Source: Symploca sp. SIO2E9 (lineage in GTDB: Bacteria; Cyanobacteriota; Cyanobacteriia; Cyanobacteriales; Coleofasciculaceae). Taken from it: a stretch of DNA of 39,564 nt. The translations under genes and the position numbers were made by a program. Under the pieces are notes generated by a model. It saw only the letters and a list, made by a program, of their open reading frames with translations, made no database searches and was not told where the DNA came from. The DNA lies in contig JAAHGS010000050.1 of NCBI GenBank assembly GCA_010692645.1, positions 1 through 39,564 of the forward strand, read 5' to 3'. Within the stretch, counting starts at the first letter, position 1, and the number at the start of each line of letters is the position of its first letter. This document shows positions 9,178 through 17,220 of this stretch, piece by piece.

Positions 9178-10960
9178 TTATTTCACCCTGGCCCGGAAGC
9201 GGATAAACCCATAAGAATTGCTAGGTGCACCAGGCGCAGTTGCATGGGGCAAATTTCCCAGAACAACTACTACTGCGCCGTTAGTATTAGAACCACCACA
9301 ACTGACTTGCGGGTATTTGGTTGTAGGCTCAACTCCAGCAGGGAAAAATTGACCAGCATCATCATCTCCAGCATTGGTAAGGGAGACATCGCGGCTTTCC
9401 AAGCTCAAGACAATGCCCCGATCATATCCTGGTAAGCCGCTGGGATCTGGGGTAGGAGTGCTATTGAAAGCGTTAGTAATAAAGGTAACGTCGTTAGGGA
9501 GGCGATCGCACAACAGCACACTATTGGCAGTATTATTACCAGCAGAGATGAAATATATCGTATACTCAATTTCATCACCAGGGGCAACTAGCCCGCCGTC
9601 AAGGCCACCGATGAGAAAAGTATTGGGATCGAGCCATTTATCTGTATCTAGTTGCGGCTCACCAGGGTTAATAGGAGCAGGGACAGTAATGTCATTGTCA
9701 TCATAAGGATTTCCCCCTGTGTTGAAGTCGTCCTGCTGGTTAATATAGCTGGAGAGGTCATCGCCTCCGTTAGTGTTGGTGCTGCCATTGACTGCCGTGA
9801 TGCGCTTGACTAGTAATACATTGGGCTTATTGGTAACAGGCTGCTCAATTTCGACGGTGGCGGCAATTACTTCTGCCGTAGACAAGGGTTGATTATTGTC
9901 ATTACGAATAACTTTATATCCGAAGGAATTGATCGCTACCTCACCTGGGTTGACAGTGGCTGTAATATTCATCGGCCAGATGATCTCAAAGGTATCACTC
10001 GGCTGAATCACTGTGTTGCCAAAGTCAAATTTGACGGCAGTAACATCAGAAATTGGAGATGGTGGTGTTGTACTCCATCCTGGAGCTGAACACCCTGGAG
10101 GACTGTTATCAACCTCTGGACGACAGGGGTTAGAAGCACTGCTGTAGTAGACAGTTGCCCCACCAGGAGCAGTCACAGTGCTGACAAGAGAGGGGGCCCA
10201 TTGACTGCCTCGGGAGCCTGAAATAGCGACATAGGAGTCACCAACAGTGGGGAAGACATCAACAATTACCAAGTTTTTCAGGGCAACATTACCCAAATTC
10301 GTAATCGAGGCTTTGTAGTCGATGGTTCCACCTGCTGTCGCCTGGGCAATGTTTGGGGGTTCAACAAAGTTACTGTCGAGGTCCCCTTGAGAAAGTTTGA
10401 CGGCATCGAGCTTAGCAAGCTCCTTAATTTCAATCTCGACGGGATTTGACTGACAGATTTGTTCAGTAATATTATTATCACCATCTAAGTCATTAGGAGT
10501 AATTAATCGTATAAGTAAAGAAAGCGCCAGAGTCAATAGTTGTTGTAGAAGCCGATTGGTTAAGTTGTAAGGTACCTGCATATACAGGTGTAGTCAGTCC
10601 CTGCACTACAGTCATTAATCCAGAAAGCACTAAACCGAGGAGGAAAAATCCCCCCTTTTGCCATTTTAATGATCGTCGAAGTTGATGGCGTAATTGTTTT
10701 CGGAAATACCAGAAGGCGATTTGCCTAGTACGATGCAGAAATGGGAATCGCTCTGGAAAGCCAACTGAATAGTTATGATTTTGAATAGAGTTATTGGATA
10801 TCCTTCGCCAGTTGTGGCTAAGCAGAGCTACAAAAGAGCAACTATTACTCAAGATGCTTCTAATCAAACTGAGAAAGGACCGCACTAAGCGGCAATACCA
10901 GCTTCGACTAGTGTGGTTTCTTCGATTCATCAGTTCAACTTCCCAAACTAGATATAGCAA
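9178..10960 (-). pseudogene. DUF11-type surface protein gene broken by frameshift/deletion
   Basis: Two overlapping frames make up one gene. The upstream part (10960-10493) carries a hydrophobic export segment (GGFFLLGLVLSGLMTVVQGL, then TTPVYAG) and the start of a DUF11-like domain, LQLNQSASTTTIDSGAFFTY TINYS, then a stop. The downstream part continues in another frame as TPNDLDGDNNITEQICQSNP and runs 440 residues to a natural-looking end (YGFIRFRARVK). It contains two DUF11-like units, each with a DEIEYTIYF-type or TIDYKASITN-type strand. The jump occurs near 10493-10500, mid-domain, so a small deletion is likely. Such proteins are cell-surface proteins. The gene may be dead, or expressed by frameshifting, which I consider unlikely. 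Confidence 0.6.
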
Positions 10961-12125
10961 CGGACATATCAGTTAGGACATTCTATTTTGATTCAAAGGG
11001 AGCAGGGAGCAGGGAGCAGAGAGCAGGGAACAAGGAAGTGTCCTAATCATAGTGGCGACGGCTATATTCGCTGAGGCACTCTTCTCGCCTAGTTAATAAG
11101 TATTTGCCTCTGGCGCTGGCACTCCTGCGCCAATCGCTTTCTGCAGTTATAGAGCATCCCCTTAAATAGAATTCCCACTTTCACCAGCTCAACTAACAGT
11201 GAAAATTACTGAAGTATTGATACTAATCGTCTACAAAGGTAAGCGTTGTCACAGCGAATTGGTGTGGTGTAACCATGTGAGCGTGCTTACCGTTGCAGCT
11301 TTTCAACCTCATTTTACTCTCCCCGAAGTAAGCTGTTACGCATTTAAATCATATATTTATTTAATATTAGTTAATGGCCCAAACTCTTGTGCTTTCTGCC
11401 TCCTGGATTGTTTCTTGAAAGATCAGATCAACTTCCTGGGTCATAATGCAGGCGTCACTTAATAACAAATTTTTTTACATTTTCTTACCCATTTTTTTCA
11501 CTTTTAAGATTTAAGCTTAAGTACTAAATCAAATATATTTTCAAGCCCTTAGTTTTTAATCTCAAAAATTAGGGTCATTTTCCTGTAGTCTGTTCTCATA
11601 AAAAAATCCAATTATCCATTGGAAAGTGGTTTAGAGTATATATCGGAAGCAATTTTAAACCGTATCCGCCTTAAGTTAGATGAAGTTTAGGGATTAACCA
11701 ATTAGGCTAATTATAAAATTGCTGCTGCCATTGATTCAAAACTTTAGTTTGGGTCAGTTTCTTGATATCAACATGCTGACATTAGCAGGTAGAAATATAA
11801 ATCTTGGTGCTATTGTTAATCACCTCTAAATTATACAACTACTCTATCTCACAACCTCAGAAAGCTTGCTTTTGACATGGAGGTAACCAAACTGTCAAAT
11901 TCGTAATTGTCTATATTTCTTGATAGTGCAACAATTAAATCTTAAATGTAAAAAGTTATTAACAAATATAATTCTGTTTCCAAGAAATCTACTTTGTCGT
12001 GATTTCAATACAAAATAACAATGATTTGTACTAAGGAATACTGAATTCAGTTGAGGTGTTTGAAAAAGTGTTTATTAATGAATTGCAAATTGCAGGAAAG
12101 CATCTATACTATTGGAGACGAAAAC
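10961..12125. other. Long AT-rich intergenic region with a heptamer repeat
   Basis: About 1.1 kb without a convincing gene. A tandem GGGAGCA heptamer tract lies at 10998-11034. An open frame of 87 codons at 11199-11462 has no family match I recognise and no good ribosome site. From about 11460 on, the DNA is very AT-rich and probably holds the promoter of the gene at 12126. Confidence 0.4.
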
Positions 12126-12938
12126 ATGACTACGACTTACAACGTAACAGGCGATGTTTCAGGAATTGCTAATTTAACCCCACAAGCTCAAACAGCAGTT
12201 AATTTAGCCAGTGGTGTACTACCTTTTGAAATCCCAAATCCGATTATTTTTCCCGGTGGTTTTCCAGAGCTAGGTGCCAATGCAGGAACTTTTAACACCA
12301 ACTTGGAGTTACCAGATCCAAACAACCCACCAGCAGAACTCCAGGTAACTTTAAATGCGGTTAGTTCTGCAACTGGCTTTGATATTAGTGCCGATCTTTC
12401 TGAAACCATAAATAGTGTAGCTGTGGCTAATGGTAGAGATCCAATTATTGATGCCACCACAGATCAGGCTTTAGAAGCAGCAGGAGTTGTAACCATACTT
12501 GATGGACTTGAATTAGCTAATGATGTCTTTGACCTTGATGTCACCGGTACTGGAACTCTAACTACTCCAACTGGTACTACTCCATTCAACTTTGAATATG
12601 TTCAAACTGAGAGCATCGAGACAAATTACGTTAGAATTTTTGGTTATGATCCTCTCGTTGTCGGGGGGCTAGATGACGGGATATCTACGCTCACTGTAGA
12701 CGAAAGCTCTAGCCAATTTAGTGTAGATGTAATACCTGGTGAGGTCCTGACATTTGCTCAGCAACTAGACGCTACTCAAACTCCAGGATTCCCAGCTGTT
12801 TCTGGCATAGTTGACACAGTAATTAACACGGGAAGTCAAAACGGACTATTTACAATAGACCCAGTTACTGGGGTTGAAGAGTTCCCCTTGGCTACTGGTA
12901 GCGCGACTTTAAATGCTACCATAACCCCAATGGTTTAG
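12126..12938 (+). CDS. Uncharacterised acidic protein, paralogue of next gene
   Basis: This 270-residue protein is of unknown function. I chose ATG 12126 because GGAG lies 8 nt upstream; a longer frame opens at 12051 without such a site. There is no signal peptide or membrane segment. Composition is rich in Thr, Val, Asp and Asn with few Lys and no Cys, suggesting a beta-rich, possibly extracellular or calcium-tolerant fold. It shares a central pattern with the next gene: a short FD-L-V-GTGTL motif, then VQTESIET, then IFGYDPL. The pair probably arose by tandem duplication. The 177 bp between them contain an imperfect inverted repeat around AACCGGGTTTCT. Confidence 0.75.
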   Translation: MTTTYNVTGDVSGIANLTPQAQTAVNLASGVLPFEIPNPIIFPGGFPELGANAGTFNTNLELPDPNNPPAELQVTLNAVSSATGFDISADLSETINSVAVANGRDPIIDATTDQALEAAGVVTILDGLELANDVFDLDVTGTGTLTTPTGTTPFNFEYVQTESIETNYVRIFGYDPLVVGGLDDGISTLTVDESSSQFSVDVIPGEVLTFAQQLDATQTPGFPAVSGIVDTVINTGSQNGLFTIDPVTGVEEFPLATGSATLNATITPMV

Positions 12939-13115
12939 TTTGTTATACTTTAAGGCAGTTTCTTGGTAAAAACGCAACCAGGCTGTAAAGAAAAACTCAA
13001 CTTTGCTACAACCGGGTTTCTGTAGTTGGGAACATTATAGTTCCTTTATCTGTCCCCTACAAGAAACCTGGTTTCCTGCTTCTTGCCAGACTTAACAACA
13101 CAAGGATTAACCATC

Positions 13116-13922
13116 ATGGAACTAACTCAAAACACAACTTTGCCAGTAACTTTATTGGTCGATGGTACCGCTACGATCAGTGGTGCATTTACACCAACAG
13201 CCAGTTCTGTTGTTCTTCCTCAACTTGAGGAAGCATTAGAATTAACTCCTGGCACAGTACCTAGAGCTTTCAATTTTCAGGAAGGTTTCGATGGCTTGGA
13301 ATTAAGCATACAAGTAGCAGAACCATTTCCTAGTGAACTCAGGCTTGATGCAGATATCATTACCAATATCAATGGTTTGAATCAAGAAAGCTCTATTGAG
13401 CAGGTTCTAGATATTCTTGATCTTGAAGTTGAACCAGAAATAATTGAGGTTTTGAATCAAGCAGGTATTGAAGATGTAGGTGATGGTTTAGAACGTGTTA
13501 ATGATTTATTCGATATCAGCTTGAATGGTACTGGTACCTTCCAAAGTGACCTCAACGGCGATGGTATTATCGATCCTCTAACAGAATTGACTAATTTTAC
13601 AGTTGAATCAGTCCAAGAAGAAAGTTTTGATGAGAGTTTCCTCTTGATTACTGGCTACGATCCCACTATCCTAGAAAATATCCTCACAGGGGATTCTCAG
13701 CTTAGCTTCAATGGGGCTTATACTATAGATTTAAATACAGATGAGCTAGTGGAAGTGCTTGGCGAACTCGAAGACTTAGGCGTAGTAGGTAACGGCTCAG
13801 CAGCTCAAACTGCAAGTTTAGTTGAATTCGGCAGAGTTTTTGGTGTAGTTGACCAAGAGGGTGATTTAGGTCTATTAACTGGTACTATCAACTTGACGGA
13901 CGTTAACACGAGAGTTGTTTAA
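13116..13922 (+). CDS. Uncharacterised acidic protein, paralogue of preceding gene
   Basis: This 268-residue protein is of unknown function. The ATG at 13116 has AAGGA about 9 nt upstream. It is very rich in Glu, Asp and Leu, with no signal peptide, no Cys and almost no Lys. DLNGDGIID near residue 145 fits a calcium-loop pattern (D-x-N-x-D-G-x-x-D); the equivalent loop in the first gene is replaced by a Thr/Gly stretch. The central block FDISLNGTGTF, VQEESFDES and ITGYDPT aligns with its neighbour. A TnpB element has inserted 60 bp downstream. Confidence 0.75.
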   Translation: MELTQNTTLPVTLLVDGTATISGAFTPTASSVVLPQLEEALELTPGTVPRAFNFQEGFDGLELSIQVAEPFPSELRLDADIITNINGLNQESSIEQVLDILDLEVEPEIIEVLNQAGIEDVGDGLERVNDLFDISLNGTGTFQSDLNGDGIIDPLTELTNFTVESVQEESFDESFLLITGYDPTILENILTGDSQLSFNGAYTIDLNTDELVEVLGELEDLGVVGNGSAAQTASLVEFGRVFGVVDQEGDLGLLTGTINLTDVNTRVV

Positions 13923-13986
13923 GTCTGAATATATATTTTTATAGGAAGCTGCTCTTCATTGCTCAGGCAATTGAAGAGTGTAAGTT

Positions 13987-14170
13987 TTGACATCCTCCCA
14001 GCGCGTGTTTCGCGGGATTCCTAAGCCTCACAACTTAGGTTTGGAGCTTCTTCCCCCCTAAGGGTTTTTCGCAACTGCCCTTTAACACCATGGTTATCAG
14101 GTCTTATGGGAGCTCCACAGACTGACACCCCAAAGGGGTTCGGCAGTCGCTCATGGGGGAAACCCCCAAG
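13987..14170 (-). ncRNA. Predicted TnpB guide (omega) RNA region
   Basis: In characterised TnpB systems the guide scaffold is transcribed from the tnpB 3' end through the right end, and the guide comes from the DNA just outside. Here that region contains a stem GGGGG-AAA-CCCCC near 14155 and the right-end hairpin near 14000, both on the tnpB strand. The exact limits are inferred. The guide would come from sequence below 13985. Confidence 0.35.
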
Positions 14171-15280
14171 ACCGCGCTGCCTCACCGCAAGTCCTGCGGC
14201 CAAAATATTTTTCCCAGCATTGATATCCCGGTCAATACCCTTTGTTCCGCACTCAGGGCAATCCCAACTGCGAATATTCAAAGGCAATCTTTCCACAACG
14301 AAACCACAGTTGTTGCACCGTTTGCTGCTGGGGAAAAATCTATCAATCTTGACCAGTTCTCGCCCGTACCACTGGCACTTGTACTCAAGCTGCCGGAAGA
14401 ATTCGCCCCAGGCTGCATCAGATATAGCTCTAGCTAGCTTGCGGTTTTTTACCATGTTCCTCACTCCCAAGTCTTCAATAGCAATTAAGCTATTTTCCTG
14501 GACTAGTCGAGTTGTTAGCTTGTGTAGAAAGTCGGTACGGGTATCTTTGATTTTGGCGTGTACTTTGGCTACTTTAAGAGATGCTTTGTATCGGTTATTT
14601 GAGCCTTTGGTTTTCCGACTCAATTCCCTTTGCACTCTACGCAGCTTTTTGTGCAGCCGATTAAAATGTTTTGGATTAGTTATCTTTTCTCCATCACTGG
14701 TACTAATCAAGCTAGAAACACCAACATCAATACCCACCTGCTTGTTAGTTGGAGGATGGGGCGTGATGGTTGGGTCATCTACCAGTAAGGAAACAAACCA
14801 ACGTCCTGATTGGTCTAATCGAACCGTTACTGTCGAAGGTGATACCCCCTTGGGTAAAGTCCGACTCCAACGAATGGGTAAAGGTTCTCCATTTTTGGCT
14901 AGGTACAACTGTCGATCTTTCCACTGGAAAGCGGACTTTGTAAACTCAGCCGAACCACCATTTCGCTTTTTCTTAAAGTTTGGATATTTGGCTCGTTTTG
15001 CCCAGAAGTTAGTAAAGGCTTTTTGTAAATGCCTTAGGCATTGTTGCAGTGGCACACTACTAACTTCATTGAGAAAGTCCAACTCTTGCTGTTTTTTCCA
15101 TTGGGTTAGGAGGTTGGAGCTTTGTTTGTAATCGATTCGCTGTTGTCTGCCGTACCAAGCTTGAGTTCTCAAGCCAAGAGCTTTGTTGTAGACCAAGCGC
15201 ACACAACCAAGTGTCCGTCGCAAGAGACTCTCTTGTTCGGTGGTCGGGTAAAAACGGTATCGGTAGGCGCGTTGTGTCAT
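14021..15280 (-). CDS. tnpB: RNA-guided endonuclease TnpB
   Basis: This 419-residue TnpB looks catalytically complete: RuvC-I VGIDVGVSSLIS, RuvC-II LIAIEDLGVRNM, a four-cysteine zinc finger (CNNCG ... CPECG), and RuvC-III GIDRDINAGKNI. The N-terminal RYRFYPTTEQESLLRRTLG and YNKALGLRTQAWY are typical of the IS1341 group. GAGG lies just before the ATG. The last 60 residues (GLGGFPHERLPNPFG onward) are low in recognisable structure, as expected where the guide-RNA scaffold overlaps the gene. TnpB is an RNA-guided DNA nuclease that helps its element persist. It lies antisense to and just upstream of fdhD. Confidence 0.95.
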   Translation of the reverse strand: MTQRAYRYRFYPTTEQESLLRRTLGCVRLVYNKALGLRTQAWYGRQQRIDYKQSSNLLTQWKKQQELDFLNEVSSVPLQQCLRHLQKAFTNFWAKRAKYPNFKKKRNGGSAEFTKSAFQWKDRQLYLAKNGEPLPIRWSRTLPKGVSPSTVTVRLDQSGRWFVSLLVDDPTITPHPPTNKQVGIDVGVSSLISTSDGEKITNPKHFNRLHKKLRRVQRELSRKTKGSNNRYKASLKVAKVHAKIKDTRTDFLHKLTTRLVQENSLIAIEDLGVRNMVKNRKLARAISDAAWGEFFRQLEYKCQWYGRELVKIDRFFPSSKRCNNCGFVVERLPLNIRSWDCPECGTKGIDRDINAGKNILAAGLAVRQRGLGGFPHERLPNPFGVSVCGAPIRPDNHGVKGQLRKTLRGEEAPNLSCEA

Positions 15281-15421
15281 GCCTCACATCTTACCACATT
15301 CGGTGTAAAAACTATAGTTGGAGGCGCGGCATTCGGCGAGTGCGCGTCGTCTGGGGAAACCCCAGGCGTTTATGTCGCACGTCTCGTCGCTGAAAGCGAG
15401 AATCTCCTGCGGCGAAGACAG

Positions 15422-16264
15422 ATGAAGATGCCGACTGGGGGTAAGAAAAAAACCAAGGTTTGGGTAGTAGAGAATGATCAAGTAAGACCTCGTTCAGATC
15501 AACTGGTTACAGAAGAACCTTTGGAAATACGCCTTGTCTTGCCCCACCGAACAATTGCTCTCACCATGCGCACACCAGGGGATGACTTTGAACTAGCAGC
15601 TGGTTTCCTCTATAGCGAGGGAGTTGTCAGCAGCAGGGAAGATATCGACAAAATCAGCTATTGTGTAGACCCAGATCTCGATGGTGAACAGCTTTATAAT
15701 ATCGTCAATGTGCAACTCAGAGAAGGGCTGAGTCTAAACTTGCAGCCTCTAGAGCGCCACTTTTTCACTACTAGCGCTTGTGGAGTCTGTGGTAAAGCCT
15801 CTCTTGAGGCACTACAGCTAAGAGAATGTCCGATTATCCCTAATGGTTTACAAGTATCAGTTGAGGTAATCTATAGCCTCCCTGACAAGTTGCGTCAGGT
15901 ACAGCGAGTCTTCTCCAGCACCGGGGGGTTACATGCAGCAGCACTATTTGACACCCAAGGGCAGCTACTATCGGTGCGAGAAGATATTGGGCGTCACAAC
16001 GCACTAGATAAATTAATCGGCTCAGTTTTACTAAGTGGTAAACTGCCTTTAAATGACTCTATTGTACTAGTTAGTGGGCGCTCCAGCTTTGAGATTTTGC
16101 AAAAATGCCTGGTAGCTGGCGTGCCAATTGTCTGCGCAGTTTCCGCTCCTAGCAGTCTCGCAGTAGAACTAGCCAAGGAATTTGGCATTACCCTAGTGGG
16201 ATTTCTGCGTGGGAGACGCTTCAATGTGTATGCAGGCAAAGACCGAATACACACCATTATTTAA
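15422..16264 (+). CDS. fdhD: Formate dehydrogenase accessory sulfurtransferase FdhD
   Basis: This 280-residue protein transfers sulfur to the molybdenum (or tungsten) bis-MGD cofactor so that formate dehydrogenase is active. Family marks are PGDDFELAAGFLYSEG, TTSACGVCGKASLEAL with the active cysteine pair, FSSTGGLHAAALFD, EDIGRHNALDKLIG and SGRSSFEILQK. I start at ATG 15422; the frame stays open upstream to 15122, but that part is antisense to tnpB and the left end of its element and is not expected to be coding. ATG 15428 is an alternative. No formate dehydrogenase gene lies nearby. Insertion of the TnpB element about 60-140 bp upstream may have replaced its promoter. Confidence 0.95.
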   Translation: MKMPTGGKKKTKVWVVENDQVRPRSDQLVTEEPLEIRLVLPHRTIALTMRTPGDDFELAAGFLYSEGVVSSREDIDKISYCVDPDLDGEQLYNIVNVQLREGLSLNLQPLERHFFTTSACGVCGKASLEALQLRECPIIPNGLQVSVEVIYSLPDKLRQVQRVFSSTGGLHAAALFDTQGQLLSVREDIGRHNALDKLIGSVLLSGKLPLNDSIVLVSGRSSFEILQKCLVAGVPIVCAVSAPSSLAVELAKEFGITLVGFLRGRRFNVYAGKDRIHTII

Positions 16265-16318
16265 ATTCCAGATATCCTTAAAATAAACATATATGTCAAA
16301 GCGATCGCTCTACCGAAG

Positions 16319-16422
16319 GGGTGAGCGAAAAAAGAGTGGGGGAATGAGTAAGCAGACGCTCCAGACGCTCCAGACGCTCCAGACGCGGAGAATTGAATTT
16401 CCAAGCAAAATTTCGCTCACCC
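16319..16422. mobile_element. Palindromic mobile element, copy 1 (intergenic)
   Basis: 104 bp from GGGTGAGCGAAA to TTTCGCTCACCC. The interior holds AAGAGTGGGGGAA, four tandem AGACGCTCC-type units and GGAGAATTGAATTCC-like sequence. The flanks CTACCGAAG (16310-16318) and CTGCCGAAG (16423-16431) match at 8 of 9 bases, as expected for an old 9-bp target duplication. Confidence 0.75.
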
Positions 16423-17220
16423 CTGCCGAAGGATGCCCAAAGGGCTGTAGGGGCAGCACCAAAGGCAATTTCGCAAACAAGCAATAGTTAGATTAACTCG
16501 AAAAGTAAGATACAGAGGGCAGAAAGTTAATTTTTATGCTCATTTTTGATTGCTTATAGTTTGTTTCAATAAACAATGAACCATGAACCATGAGCGATGA
16601 ACTGTGAGCAATGAACCATGAATAGCCAATCTTTGTTACTTAGAGTACAGTAAGTACTTACTTGATATCTCGTCAGTATAGCTAGATTTACTGACAGTAT
16701 ATTTACGGAAATTAATTTAGCCTTATTTTCTTCAATGAATCTTGATTAACCTTTGAAATACAATGGATTGTAGCTTGTTAACAATACGCTCTAAGTAGAA
16801 ACAGTTATAACTTAAGTAAGGACTTATATGTTAAATAACCATCCGTAATTATTCTAAATTTGGTCAAAAAAAATCAGTTTAAACCCTAATGTCAAAAATT
16901 GGTTATCTATGGTTTGCTATAGAAGGAAGGCCAAAGGAAAGATTTATCTCAGTCCTGATAGCATCTGCCCTGTATTAGAAAATGACAAGGGGAACCAAGA
17001 CAAATTCTCCCCTACCCACTCTAGCTTTAACAGGAACGATATCGCAGGATGAGATATTATCTAAAAGCCAACAATATACCTCTTGTATAAATCCCTAAAA
17101 CCACTCTCCAGCAGGCACCGGGGAGGTATTGAGGGGGTTCAAGTCTACTTTTGCAAGAGGTCTAATCTGCGATTAAGTAAACTACAAAACTCCTCTTTTC
17201 TGTTTAAGCTTAGAAAGAAG
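16423..17220. other. Intergenic region with short heptamer-like repeats
   Basis: About 0.8 kb upstream of the surface-protein genes. An ATGAACC-type tandem tract lies at 16574-16623. The rest is AT-rich with no gene I can support. A weak open frame runs from 17083 into the next gene, but I place that gene's start at 17221. Confidence 0.4.

Larger units (their letters stand above)
13985..15366 (-). mobile_element. IS200/IS605-type element with canonical tnpB
   Basis: The right end begins at TTTTGACATCCTCCCAGCG (from 13984), with a hairpin (CGCG...CGCG) just beyond the tnpB stop. The left end is inferred from a stem CTGGGG-AAA-CCCCAG at 15351-15365. No tnpA is present. The right end carries the same TTTGAC motif as the other TnpB ends in the window. 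Outer limits are uncertain. Confidence 0.6.

Noticed and set aside
11199-11462. Open frame of 87 codons in the long intergenic region
   Set aside because: No ribosome site, odd composition and no recognisable family; left as unsupported.
14106-15131. Open frame of 341 codons on the plus strand
   Set aside because: It is fully antisense to the canonical tnpB and its translation is Ser/Arg/Leu-rich with no domain.
15122-15421. Upstream extension of the fdhD frame
   Set aside because: It covers antisense tnpB and the left end of its element; FdhD similarity begins only after ATG 15422.
16293-16487. Open frames on both strands around 16.3-16.5 kb
   Set aside because: They are translations of palindromic element copy 1 and its tandem core.
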